NCBI RefSeq assembly: GCF_003073045.1
Contig: NC_037601.1
Coordinates: forward strand, 6,479,872 to 6,543,871
DNA from: Pomacea canaliculata
Taxonomy: Eukaryota; Mollusca; Gastropoda; Architaenioglossa; Ampullariidae
Reading direction: 5' to 3'
Length of the DNA stretch: 64,000 nucleotides
Both the position numbers and the translations under genes were made by a program. The notes beneath the pieces were generated by a model. That model was given only the letters and a program-made list of their open reading frames with translations. It was not told the DNA's origin and did no database searches. Of the stretch, positions 24,501-34,366 are shown piece by piece (the stretch's first letter is position 1; the number at the start of each line of letters is the position of its first letter).

Positions 24501-27500
24501 TACTTGAAGAACCCTTATTCCAATCATTTGTGAAACACTCTTGTTTTCTACTGTAAATGTTCTATTTATCTTTTGCTTTCTGCAGTAATTGTAAATCAGT
24601 AAGTCTACAAAGTTTATTTCCTAAAATGTGTTTGCTGTAAGAATGTGTCATATACAAGATTTATTTCTGAATATCAAATATTTATGAGAACATTTGTAAT
24701 ATTTAATGTTGCAACACAAATTCTTTAAAAAGTATTCCTGCATTATTGTCTAAAGTCCAAGAAGCTATGCTTAGAAAATCCAAAACCTCCAAGAGCAAAA
24801 GTAGATTACAGTCAGAACTGACCCTTTAAAAAAAAACAACAGAATTTTATAATAATAATAATCACAAAAACTACACTCAGAAATATGTTCCATGTCTTAT
24901 ATGACACTATTCAATGCTGAGACTGGGGAGATGACGATACGCATTAAAAAAAAAGGTTCAGTCCAAACATACCAATTGCATTTTTTAAATGTTTTTGATG
25001 CAATCCCTTGTCATTTATATGCTCTTGCCTTAACACACACATACACTTGCATGTGCATGCACCTTTCCACACACACAAAACATGCATATGTGCACTTGGA
25101 ACATCTCAAATATTATTCTTTTGTCGTCGCTCTTTATTAATGCCTTTTGCTGGAAATTTACATATTCCAAGTTAAACTGTGAGGTCATGTCCACATTTAC
25201 CAACGCGCAAATTCTGAGTGCATGAGTTTGTATGTGTCCATGTTAGCATACATGATAAAGGCATAGAAAAATACAACACTGATAGGACAAGACAAAAAGC
25301 TAAATAGTTTGTAAGTTTAAAACATAAATGCTTTGTTTCTAATAAATATTATAGCCTCTCTCTTTACGGAAAATGTTTCCTCATCTTTTTTTTTGTCATG
25401 TATTATTGTATTTTTTCCTGATCAGCACTTGCACTATATGACTGGATTCCACATCAAATCAGTAATGACTTTCACAATGACTATAAGACAATAAGATACT
25501 AAGAAACAAGTTTAGTTAAATTCTCCTTAAAACAGGATTCTGTCCATGCTTTTGGTCATCGACTTAACAGATAAATTTCCTAACTAAATATTCACTAATC
25601 ATCAGCTTTACTGATATATAAGCAACATGTAAGATTGCTGTTTTTTAATTGTAATTGTGTTATTTTGCAATTAATCATGTCTCATTTCGTGGATGTAATA
25701 TTTTCTGTTTCTTTCCACTTGAGATCAATTAGCTCAATTACTCTTGCAAGGACACATTTCATCATGTCAAATGTTGTCAGTGCAGACTGCATGACAAGCA
25801 ATCGCTGCTCCCGTGACATTGGTGGCAATTCACTTCCTGCCACACACACTGACATTGTGAGATCTGATCCCCTGCCTTGTCTTGAACCAGCGGTTTGGTC
25901 CCCTTTCTTAAAATTATCCAGTTCCAGTTGATAATGACCAACTGACATGTCCAACCCAAGCTGAACTGAATGCAGATACTCATTCTCCAGCCATTCAGCC
26001 ATGCCCCAAATGCCTGTGAGGTCAAGGCTACATGGGTCACGCAGGATAAGAAAGCGTATGAGATTTAATGTAGCCATAATGACATCAGACTGTTCCAGCA
26101 TATCTGTAGCTGCTCCATCTGGTAGATGAGTAGCAAGTTCAAGAAGCTGCTTCAGATGTGTGCCAAAGAACACTTCTTGTGTTTCTGTATCAGTGGTTTT
26201 AGATTGACCAACTGCACCACCTCCACTTAAAGACTTCATGCCATGCTGAGCTTTTTCACTATGAATGACTTCTGAGTACTTGCACAGTGCTCTATCAAGT
26301 TCATTTTTTAGGATCCCTATCACCACAGACTTTACTCCAGAATGCTGGCAAGACCTAAGCACAGCTTGCATTAACTGGCGTCTCCCTACAGGCTCCAGTT
26401 TTGTAAAGAGGGTGCGAAAAGTGGACAGAGCTGACCTTCGGTGCTCAAAGCTGGGACAGTAGATCATGACCCCTATCAAATCATTTACTGCTACCAAAAA
26501 ATTGGGGTCATCCAACGAATCTGCAGGAACCAAAGAATCTCCAAGAAGTGACAATCGATGGGAAAACAATGCCACCCCCTTGTACACGGCAGTGTGAGCA
26601 ATGTGAGTCAACAGAACGTGGATGCTGGGCAACATAAAATGCAGCAGGTGGAGGTGCGTATGCACAAAGGGCCAACGATTAATCCCCAGGTGCTCTACTT
26701 GCACCAGGTAAGCCAAGCAGGCAGCAGCTAAAGGTGAAATCTCTTCTTCATCTGATTTCGTGTCATCTTGCCCATTTCCTTCCCCAGAGGCACGTTGTTC
26801 ATTTTCAGCATTTTCCTCAGCCATCTGATCCATCTCAGATTCGTCAATGTCCTTCTTAGGTGAGGCTTTCTTTGTATCTCTAGTAGTTTTTACCTCATGT
26901 TTGACTGCTTCTACAGAATTATAAAAGTTTGATTCAATGCAGGCCAAGCTTTCAACTACCTGTTCAACACAGTCCCGGCTATAAGATTTTGCTGCTCCAG
27001 TGTTATAGTCATGGTGCACATCAAGGAAAACAAATGGGTGCTCCATGAGAGCTAGTAAAGACTTCTTTAAAAGTTTTACTTCCCACTGTCTATCTGCATT
27101 TCTGCTAGATGTAGGTGTGTCATCATACTTCAAAAATGGCTCCAGAAATGTTACAAAAGCAGGGATTGTGTCCAAGAATCGCTGAATTCTTGAATCTGTT
27201 TCCAGCAGTTTTCTCTCTTCGCCTTCTAAATTCCAGTTGTTGGGTACTGGTATTCCTCGGATGTGGGCTCCAAGAGAATCCAAGGCGAGCTCCAGAGACC
27301 TGCCTCGCATTACCGGCATTTTCAGAAGGACGATTTGTAAGCAAGGGAGGATGGTGATGTACAGTGCATCATCCTTGAAACCATCCACCTGTTCAAGAAA
27401 AGCAAAGAACATTTCCTTGGCATTACCCTGCCGGGCAAAATGCGTCAGGCATCGTCTGACAGTGGTGAAAAACCGTGGATTCTTATCCAGCACTTCTGTT

Positions 27501-29484
27501 GTCAGCTGTGGGGCCAGCAGAATAGTCAGTTCCCAGAAGTGATGTGGGTCTACAAGATGTTGCTCAAGGACATAAGCTTGAAGTCCACGGTCATCCCTTG
27601 CAGCCACACATTCTGCAATCCTACCAATCAGTTCCTCTTGACTTGCAACAGGAGGCACCGCTATAGGTTCTTCCATTTCAAAGGTTCTTGAATGATCAAT
27701 TTTGCTCTGGAGCTTCATTATTTTTTGGAAGTTCTCTACTTCTAGTCAACTAAAAGTAAAACCCAATATATCAGATCAGATGATTATTTTTTTTACGTTT
27801 AAAATCTAACTTTCTTAAGAAACTACAAGAACTTTCTCTGGGCTTAACACATCTGCTATGCTGCTGGAAATGCCTATATTGCCAAGCTTAGTTTTCTCTC
27901 TGCTTTATATCAATTATAGCATCAAGATTCAATAAATCAAGTTTTTGTCCTGTGATAAACTATCAGTGGTATTGGTAGTAATGTCAGTGGTCTTCTTGAA
28001 GAATGAACTGTTCACAATAGTTCTCTGGATGAATGAACAATCTCATCAAGACACATTCCTGGTATGCACTCCACTACCTAAAACACAAAACAGGAAAAGC
28101 TGTCTAGTGGTTCACTTGGTACTTTTCCTGCAGTTTTCTGCAAAATGACTCTGAAATGAAAATGAATTAACTGGTACTAAACACCATAACAATTGACTGC
28201 TGCTGAATTTTACCATTAACGCTGAACAAAATTTCAACAGTAAAATTTATTTAAACGGAAAATGTCAACAATATGAAATGTTTATACATTTATATATATA
28301 CACACACATGGATGACCAAAATAATGCACTGTATAACATACTTTAATGCTCTCTCAAACAGTATTGTAGATATGAATTGGTTTTAGTTGTTAATAGCTAT
28401 CAGTTTAAAAGTTAAATGCATTAGATTAATAGCAACTTGTTGGATCACATATTAAATGAAGCTGCAGTATGGTTTCAGTTCTGGGATGTTTACTCCCTGT
28501 CTGCTTGATTATAAACTTCTCTCTTTCTCTAAGTCTATGATTATATAGCTGCATTAGCTGCAATTTGAAGGTCATTACATCATCAGACAGTATCCTGGTA
28601 ATCTAGCTCTCCAAAATATATGAAAAACATGCTGAACAAGTTTGTCTACTGCTGTCCTTTTCACCTAAGCCAAATCTCTACAACCCAAAGTAATTAGAAA
28701 TTGAAGTAATGAGCATTAGAATAGACAATTCATTACAATAGAACAGTGATCTGCTCAAATCAGCATCAGTTATCCAAGACAGCTTCTCATCCAGTCTCAC
28801 CAATAGTGACTTCTTTGGTCTTGAAAACAAAACTCCATACAAACTAAAACCTCTTTATACTTAACTAAACCTGCTAATTTCACTGTTTCCATCTGAAATA
28901 CACCCAACAATAGGAAATATTGCAGTCTGCCTACCTTTAAATATTAAACTCTTAAGAAAAGTAATAATACTATAAGTGAACAGTTTGGTAATAGATACTG
29001 AAGCTACTGTAAACTTTTAGGCCTTCAAGAGTTTTATGTACTTATTCTGTATTGATTCTGATTAGACCCCAAAGTACTGTTGGTTATCTTATCGACATTT
29101 AATGCTAATACATATTTCCTATCCATACACACGATTTACTACCATATAAGCAGTTGAGCTGCAAGTTTTAAATACAATATTATCCACGAGAAATGACTGC
29201 TATATTTGTCACACTTTTTGTTGAAGCCCTCTTCAGAGTATTTATAGCTTGCCAAAACTGAGTCGTAAATAATGAAAAAGATGCACTCTGATTTCTAGGA
29301 TTTTGTTGTCATAATTTTAAAATAGAACTGTCACGTTGCCGTCATATATATATATATGCACACTTTGCTAATGTGTCATCTTCCAAAAGATAAATGACAT
29401 AAAAACTTGTGTAACTGATAAGAATCAGGATGTCCTACCTGTTCGAGCGAAATGACGAACTGACATCAGCGACTTGGACGCCAT
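21535..29484 (-). CDS. COQ9: COQ9, ubiquinone biosynthesis protein, mitochondrial
   Basis: Eight exons on the - strand: 29484-29439, 24273-24183, 24016-23874, 23306-23162, 23032-22988, 22552-22363, 22049-21894 and 21618-21535; 900 nt, 299 aa (human about 318). COQ9 is a mitochondrial matrix lipid-binding protein that helps COQ7 hydroxylate the ubiquinone precursor. The N-terminus MASKSLMSVRHFARTV is basic and fits a targeting sequence. The body has the family signatures RHRILEAALPFVHVHGWT, LRMILPYIDTWPQAMA, DEVWYYAGDRSVDFNWYT and EIYMLQDRSEDNTDTW. The first exon lies 5.2 kb upstream and is assigned because its phase (one base over) joins exon 2 exactly and no other gene needs it. The last exon (TSQTCSVVGESLWGL...) is the least certain: it keeps a GE.L.GL pattern of the C-terminal helix but is otherwise divergent. 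Intron 1 encloses the GLMN gene. Confidence 0.9.
21779..21811. repeat. GA microsatellite in last COQ9 intron
   Basis: AGAGAGAGAGAG and GGAGAGAGAGAG runs are separated by a short interruption. Confidence 0.85.
25682..27718 (-). CDS. GLMN: Glomulin, cullin-RING ligase inhibitor, single exon
   Basis: One uninterrupted frame of 678 aa (human about 594). Glomulin is a cytoplasmic HEAT-like helical protein that binds RBX1 and blocks E2 access to cullin-RING ubiquitin ligases. The C-terminal half aligns with the human protein from memory: ACLAYLVQVEHLGINRWPF, SGVKSVVIGILKNELDRAL, LPDGAATDMLEQSDVIMATL, GLDMSVGHYQLELDNF and ALTTFDMMKCVLARVIELID, matching the RBX1-binding region. The N-terminal half is helical and more diverged. 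An acidic, low-complexity linker (KKDIDESEMDQMAEENAENE) at about 285-330 accounts for part of the extra length. Translation may start at Met1 or at Met15 (MEEPIAVPP). It sits on the same strand inside COQ9 intron 1. The lack of coding introns contrasts with the multi-exon human gene and could mean an old retrocopy or intron loss. Confidence 0.93.
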   Translation of the reverse strand: MKLQSKIDHSRTFEMEEPIAVPPVASQEELIGRIAECVAARDDRGLQAYVLEQHLVDPHHFWELTILLAPQLTTEVLDKNPRFFTTVRRCLTHFARQGNAKEMFFAFLEQVDGFKDDALYITILPCLQIVLLKMPVMRGRSLELALDSLGAHIRGIPVPNNWNLEGEERKLLETDSRIQRFLDTIPAFVTFLEPFLKYDDTPTSSRNADRQWEVKLLKKSLLALMEHPFVFLDVHHDYNTGAAKSYSRDCVEQVVESLACIESNFYNSVEAVKHEVKTTRDTKKASPKKDIDESEMDQMAEENAENEQRASGEGNGQDDTKSDEEEISPLAAACLAYLVQVEHLGINRWPFVHTHLHLLHFMLPSIHVLLTHIAHTAVYKGVALFSHRLSLLGDSLVPADSLDDPNFLVAVNDLIGVMIYCPSFEHRRSALSTFRTLFTKLEPVGRRQLMQAVLRSCQHSGVKSVVIGILKNELDRALCKYSEVIHSEKAQHGMKSLSGGGAVGQSKTTDTETQEVFFGTHLKQLLELATHLPDGAATDMLEQSDVIMATLNLIRFLILRDPCSLDLTGIWGMAEWLENEYLHSVQLGLDMSVGHYQLELDNFKKGDQTAGSRQGRGSDLTMSVCVAGSELPPMSREQRLLVMQSALTTFDMMKCVLARVIELIDLKWKETENITSTK

Positions 29485-29672
29485 GACATTTAAAGGGAAA
29501 TAATCTGTTCTTACCTTACAACGTCTCTCGGAGTACAGAGTAGCCTCCTCCTTGCATCAAAGATTCATGCACCAAATGCTTCATTTAGTGTCTAATATTA
29601 TGGAATTTAGTAACCATTTTATTGATGTCTGATTTATATGTTTCGAAGCTAGCCGAATCAGCCGCGTGTAAG

Positions 29673-29680
29673 ACTTCCGC
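29673..29680 (-). promoter_or_regulatory. ETS-like site upstream of COQ9
   Basis: ACTTCCGC on the + strand is GCGGAAGT on the - strand, about 190 bp upstream of the COQ9 start codon. It fits a housekeeping promoter element. This rests on sequence match only. Confidence 0.35.
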
Positions 29681-29716
29681 TTTTCTATGTTTCTTTGAGG
29701 TGGGATCGAATTATGT

Positions 29717-29756
29717 GTGTGTGTGTGCGCGCGCGCGCGTTTGCGTGTGTGTGCAA
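29717..29756. repeat. GT/GC/GT alternating microsatellite
   Basis: A perfect alternating purine-pyrimidine run of GT, then GC, then GT units, about 230-270 bp upstream of the COQ9 start. It is a Z-DNA-prone tract in a promoter-proximal position. Confidence 0.85.
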
Positions 29757-31330
29757 GACTTTAATAAAGCATAGTATTTCTCGATGATCACAGTAATATG
29801 TAATGTCTGTTATGTCTGTCAATGTAGTCTGTGGTCGCTACAGCAGCCTTTTATTGGTGTTAAGACCAATAATATCAGCTATCTGTATATTCGTCCCTCC
29901 TTAATTATATGTCTGTATATGTACCCATATAAACACCTAAGACGTACGTCGTTCGAGGTGCAATAAGTACACACGGCTTAGATAAACCTGTCAGACAGCC
30001 AATGAAAGGCGGGTCAGGTCAAGCATGCAGAAGCTGCACAGGCAAAAAGGAAGTGAGGCGCACCCTCTGACCAGATTTTCAGAAACCGCAAATAGCCGAC
30101 AAGTCAACCCACCGCCTTGACCTCATTAACTATCTGCTCATCCATTCAAAAGAAAAGAAGAAAGAAGAGAAGACGTGAGAGAGGGAGCTATAAACCTGAC
30201 TGTTGCGCGCCGACTGATCTCAGTATATAGAGAGGAAGCTGCACATTGTACAGTGTTTGCACAAGGTATATATATAGAGTACAACTTTTCTGAGGAACGC
30301 CTGGAACATATAACAGCTCATTTTGAGGAGGATGGAATAGACACCAGGACGTGACTATAGTAAGACTTTTGTATAGCTACAACCCGGACACGCTGGCTCG
30401 ATGGATTACTTTGCGTGTGTGAATGAATCGGCCATAGCCGCTGAAGGTGTCTGTAACACGCATTCTTTCTCTCTAGGTAAGGTCTACCGCAAATCGTGTT
30501 TCCAGTGAAGAAATCCGCTTCGGTCGTTACTTCACTAGCCTCGATCTGTTTCTGCGTCAGTCTACAACTGTTTGATACGCTAGATAGTCTATGAATGTAG
30601 GTTTGCGGATAACTGTGGACAGACTCACACACGTAAAGCATATTATTTGTTGATCTCATGTATCAACCTTGAACTATAGATGTCGCTATACGTATAGAGA
30701 CGGCTGCGCCCCATCTACTCTATCAAGGGGACACACTGGTGTCAAGCGCAAAAGATCAAGCCCTCCAGATACCACCTCCAAGAAAGAACTTGCGTGAGTT
30801 GAATCTTACTTACCTATCGGATTGTTTTTCGTTTTATCGTTTTGTGTAGAATTTTGTTCGGGTGTTTGATGAGGGTTTATTTCTTTTGGTGCTAGCTACT
30901 CCGTATTATTAATTGAATACAGCGCTGTAAGAAGTTTATTTATTTCAACATTGATGTCGAGATCGAGGGTACTTGATGTGAAGGTATAGTATGTAACAGA
31001 TATCAAAGACCGTTATGTTAGTAACGCTGTATCGTGAGGTTCGTGGAGGTGCTATGTCATACAGCTATTAAGTACAGTGGGATATACGTTCAAACGCCGA
31101 CGTGGTATAGAATTAGTTGCTGTCATGGCGCAAACCTCAAATAACCAACACGTACGTTCAAACAGCAGAATGGCAAATCTCAAGATAAACAGTGTATTAC
31201 ACTGAAGATCTCAAGGAAAATTTTGCCAAGGATATATATATATAAAATTGTCAAGATTAAAGGGCAATGTTAAAAACAAATGAGATTGCCATTTGTGTTG
31301 TGTCGATGGTATAGTAGACAGAAACGCGAT
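29757..31330. other. Intergenic, possible upstream exons of TIFA-like gene
   Basis: No coding region is supported. Two TATA-rich spots (CAGTATATAGAGAGG near 30221 and GGTATATATATAGAG near 30265) are followed by possible donors: CTCTAGGTAAGG near 30475 and CTTGCGTGAGTT near 30790. One of these could be the 5' UTR exon that splices to the TIFA-like coding exon at 33074, but nothing in the sequence proves the link. Confidence 0.3.
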
Positions 31331-31474
31331 CAGTGACGTAGGAACCAGGTGGCAAGGGGGGGGGGGCAGCCACCCCCTCAAAAAAGATACAGAGGATGCA
31401 ATAATGGGAATGTCGTTCACTCTCAGCATGGGGTCCTCCCTTCTCCCCAAGCCGAGCTCCTTCCGGCGCCACTG
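31331..31474. mobile_element. Candidate 144-bp MITE
   Basis: The left end CAGTGACGTAGGAACC and the reverse complement of the right end, CAGTGGCGCCGGAAGG, form imperfect terminal inverted repeats of about 14 bp. The interior has a poly-G run and is non-coding. No convincing target-site duplication is seen, so the superfamily is left open. Confidence 0.5.
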
Positions 31475-31711
31475 AGTCTGAAGATGTCATAAGGGAATGA
31501 TAAAGCATGAATAATATTATTTTCTTCATCTTCTGATATGTTGACTTGTCGTAAGCATCCTTGCTTTATAGAAGTTTGGTTACGGTCACGCGCGTGAGTG
31601 AGTAAGCTATTGAGCAAGAAAGAGGGCGTGATGGTGGGGTGGGGTGTGGAAAGACTTTGTGTGCACGTCGAATATTTCTATGTCGGGTACTTGCCATCTA
31701 CTGTCACATCC

Positions 31712-31905
31712 GGGTTGTTTCTCGATAGTGTAACGGTTAAAGCTCCCGCTGTCACCACTACAGTAAGAAGCTTGGGTTCAGATCTCGTCTCTGGACTCTT
31801 TGTATGTGACACCTGTTTGCCTATCGGGGTTTCTCTCCGGTTACTTCGGTTTTCTCTTGCACTCATAGTGCGAAATCATTTCCTACCAACCAACCAAATC
31901 AACTG
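31712..31905 (+). mobile_element. tRNA-derived SINE
   Basis: CGATAGTGTAACGGTTAAAGC (A-box-like) and GGGTTCAGATCTCG (B-box-like) form a tRNA-like head. The body is CGGGGTTTCTCTCCGGTTACTTCGG-like and ends in ACCAACCAACCAAAT. The head resembles the copy at 20172. The element is complete enough to define a family, but its terminal duplication was not resolved. Confidence 0.7.
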
Positions 31906-33011
31906 TTATCTAGAGAAACAATATTTATTTCACACTGATACTGTAACTACACGTAATGGGATTTCTTAAGGTCGATCGAAATAGACAGACGTTAAGTAAT
32001 GGCTGACATCTATATATTGGTTCAAAAATAGTGCCACTGTTGACGAACTGACTTGTTGTTGAAACATGGAAGCTGTCTACTTGTGTGAGCAGAGCAGGAA
32101 GGAGACACTCAGACTACTCCATGTCAACAAATCTACCCTTTTACCTGGTGAACCTCCCTTCACCCCGACAGAACAACCGGCCTGCATCGTCACTGCGCAG
32201 ATTTAATAGTGTTAGCTCCTGGTTCAAAAGGTCAAATTTGAAGGAGTCGATTCCGCGAATTTAAGAGTTTTTTTTTTAAAGCAAATAAACAAACAACACA
32301 ACAAGATAAAAATCAAACAATTACAGTATTTACCCATTAAGCTCTAAAGCTTTATGTCACAATTTTTCTGTTTATTTCTTTATAGTTTATAGAAATATGG
32401 AATGCATTCAGGTCTTTTTCTAATTGTTAAACTCTGCTCAACGGCTTTGTATAATCTTCCCATCAACGAAATGACAACCGCGGAATGTGTTTAGGTGGTG
32501 TTTAGAGAGGGAACTCGAGTTACAGCTGTGTAAACTTCAACACGGAATGGGGTTGGTATGTGGTCAAGTGTCCCACCATTCATGGAGAGGACATAATTAA
32601 TTTTGCCACTGCACGCTGAATGCTGATAACCGCAACTCTGATGATATTATTATGATGCTAGTGGTTTATTTTTAACTGTTCACGTGCAATATGAACAACT
32701 ACCTCATTTGCATTCGTAAGAAACATACTATTAATAATAACACTCAAATTTTCATGTAAGGGCAAGTTTTGTTCAGCAATTTGTTTGCGTGAGGCTCTCG
32801 CATATTAAAGATAAAATACTGTTAAATACTCTCTTGTCAATACCTCCAGTAGCTGGTGGTCTCTCCCTTTTCCCGCCATTTTTTCCTCCCTTTCCCTCAC
32901 CCAACACTTCGTAATTTACAGCTGTACTTCTACATTTGTTACTTGGGCTACTCGATCTATCGTTCGAACTCATTGAGCTCCCTGCCAACCGGGAAGGTGG
33001 ACTGCAAAAGT
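31906..33011. other. Non-coding, upstream of TIFA-like exon
   Basis: No gene or element is recognised. It probably is intron or promoter of the TIFA-like gene. Confidence 0.4.
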
Positions 33012-33047
33012 GATGATGATGATGATGATTATTATTATTATTATTGC
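33012..33047. repeat. GAT then TAT microsatellite beside splice acceptor
   Basis: Tandem GAT units followed by TAT units end about 25 bp before the acceptor at 33073, so the tract lies where the branch point and polypyrimidine tract of the TIFA-like gene would be. Confidence 0.85.
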
Positions 33048-33088
33048 TTCTAAATAAGTGTTATGTGTTCCAGCCTGCTGCTGTACAC

Positions 33089-34366
33089 ATGGGCGACGCA
33101 GCTACCTGCTGCACGGTAGAGACTCCGTGTCGGCTGCAGCTGTTCTATTCGGACAGCATCCCCCACGCCGTGGCGGCGCTCTTGCCCTGCCAGCCGCTCT
33201 GCAAGCCTGTGAGCGCACGTGTGACGCTGGGGCGCAGCAGCACCGCTGATGTCCGTCTTAACGACGAGCGCATGTCGCGTCTGTACGCCGCGCTGTGGCA
33301 CGACGGTCTTGACCCTTTCGTCTTCCGGGTCAGCAACCTCAGCGAGCGCAAGCCCCTCGTCGTGGACCAGGCGGTGCTACGTCACGGCGAAGAGGCCGAG
33401 GTCAGGGATGGAAGCGTCATCACCATGGATTTTCTGCAGCTGAGAGCCACGGTGTTGGCGGGGGATTTTACGGCTCCTTTCTACCAGGTCGCTTTTGTGA
33501 AAAACGCTTTGCTGACACCTCCTCCGCATATGCCCCTCATCCTCCCTGGAGAAGGAAAGTGCTTGATGACAGCACGCAAAAACCTCCGGAGTTTCAGCTT
33601 CGGCTCGTCTTTCCCGCTTCCAGAGTTTGGGGACTCCAAAGCATTATCAGCTAGCCAAGCTAGGGAAGTCACAGCAGGCTTCCTTGCTTGTCTGAAGTAT
33701 GGCTGTAGCTCGCCAGCAAAATCAGCCCAGGAGCAAAGTCGCTCTTTCGAGCCTGAAGCTCCCATGATGCCTGGGGAGTTAGGAATAGAGTTTGAGCTGG
33801 CCGAGAATGTGCATCCCAGCCGAGACGAATCCGGGCTGCAACCTTTGACCCCATGCAGTGTCACTGAAAGTGAAGTCCCTGAAAGAAATTTACTTTTTTT
33901 ACAGCCGCCGTTGCCTTATTCGGCGACGCCTGTGCAGCTTCCCCTGAACATACTCCCACCATCTGACCAGGCGAATGACCGCCACCAGCAACCAGAACCA
34001 AATACTTTTTTAAACTCCTGTTCCGGTCCATCCGCGAAACTTGACGTCAACCTGCCAGCAGAAGAACTAGCTGCTGCTGCCAGGAAAGTTGATTTAAACG
34101 AAATTCCTCCTCTGGCTGAAATCGCTAGCAGGATTTTTTCGTCTAGAACGACTAACAAGAATGTTGCAGGCTCCATTAATCAGTGTCCATGCATGTGTGA
34201 GGCCTCGAAGGCCTGTGCCACCTTGACCTTGCCTAAAGTCGAAGAACGACTCGAAGAAGGAAGTGCTCTGAGAACTTTGCCCGATATGATAAGGACTCGC
34301 CCAAAGTCACCTGTGGAGAATGCTGAATGGGACACAGATGACCCAAATATCAACTGTTATATGTGA
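33089..34366 (+). CDS. TIFA-like FHA adaptor with long C-terminal extension
   Basis: A single coding exon of 425 aa, preceded by an acceptor (TGTTCCAG) at about 33066-33073; the chosen ATG at 33089 follows 15 non-coding bases. Residues about 14-130 match TIFA: LGRSS (human FGRNS) for the FHA phosphate-binding Arg/Ser, SNLSERKPLVVD (human KNMSKKTNLIVD) with the FHA Asn, and FYQVAF near the domain end. Thr9 precedes the first FHA strand at the same distance as human Thr9, the ALPK1 target. The C-terminus has SPVENAEWDTDDP, a PxExx(acidic) TRAF6-type motif like human SPTEMDENES. Human TIFA is 184 aa; here about 260 low-complexity Pro/Ser/Glu-rich residues separate FHA and motif. TIFA oligomerises after Thr9 phosphorylation and activates TRAF6/NF-kB. 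A likely poly(A) signal lies at 34747-34752. Confidence 0.82.
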   Translation: MGDAATCCTVETPCRLQLFYSDSIPHAVAALLPCQPLCKPVSARVTLGRSSTADVRLNDERMSRLYAALWHDGLDPFVFRVSNLSERKPLVVDQAVLRHGEEAEVRDGSVITMDFLQLRATVLAGDFTAPFYQVAFVKNALLTPPPHMPLILPGEGKCLMTARKNLRSFSFGSSFPLPEFGDSKALSASQAREVTAGFLACLKYGCSSPAKSAQEQSRSFEPEAPMMPGELGIEFELAENVHPSRDESGLQPLTPCSVTESEVPERNLLFLQPPLPYSATPVQLPLNILPPSDQANDRHQQPEPNTFLNSCSGPSAKLDVNLPAEELAAAARKVDLNEIPPLAEIASRIFSSRTTNKNVAGSINQCPCMCEASKACATLTLPKVEERLEEGSALRTLPDMIRTRPKSPVENAEWDTDDPNINCYM

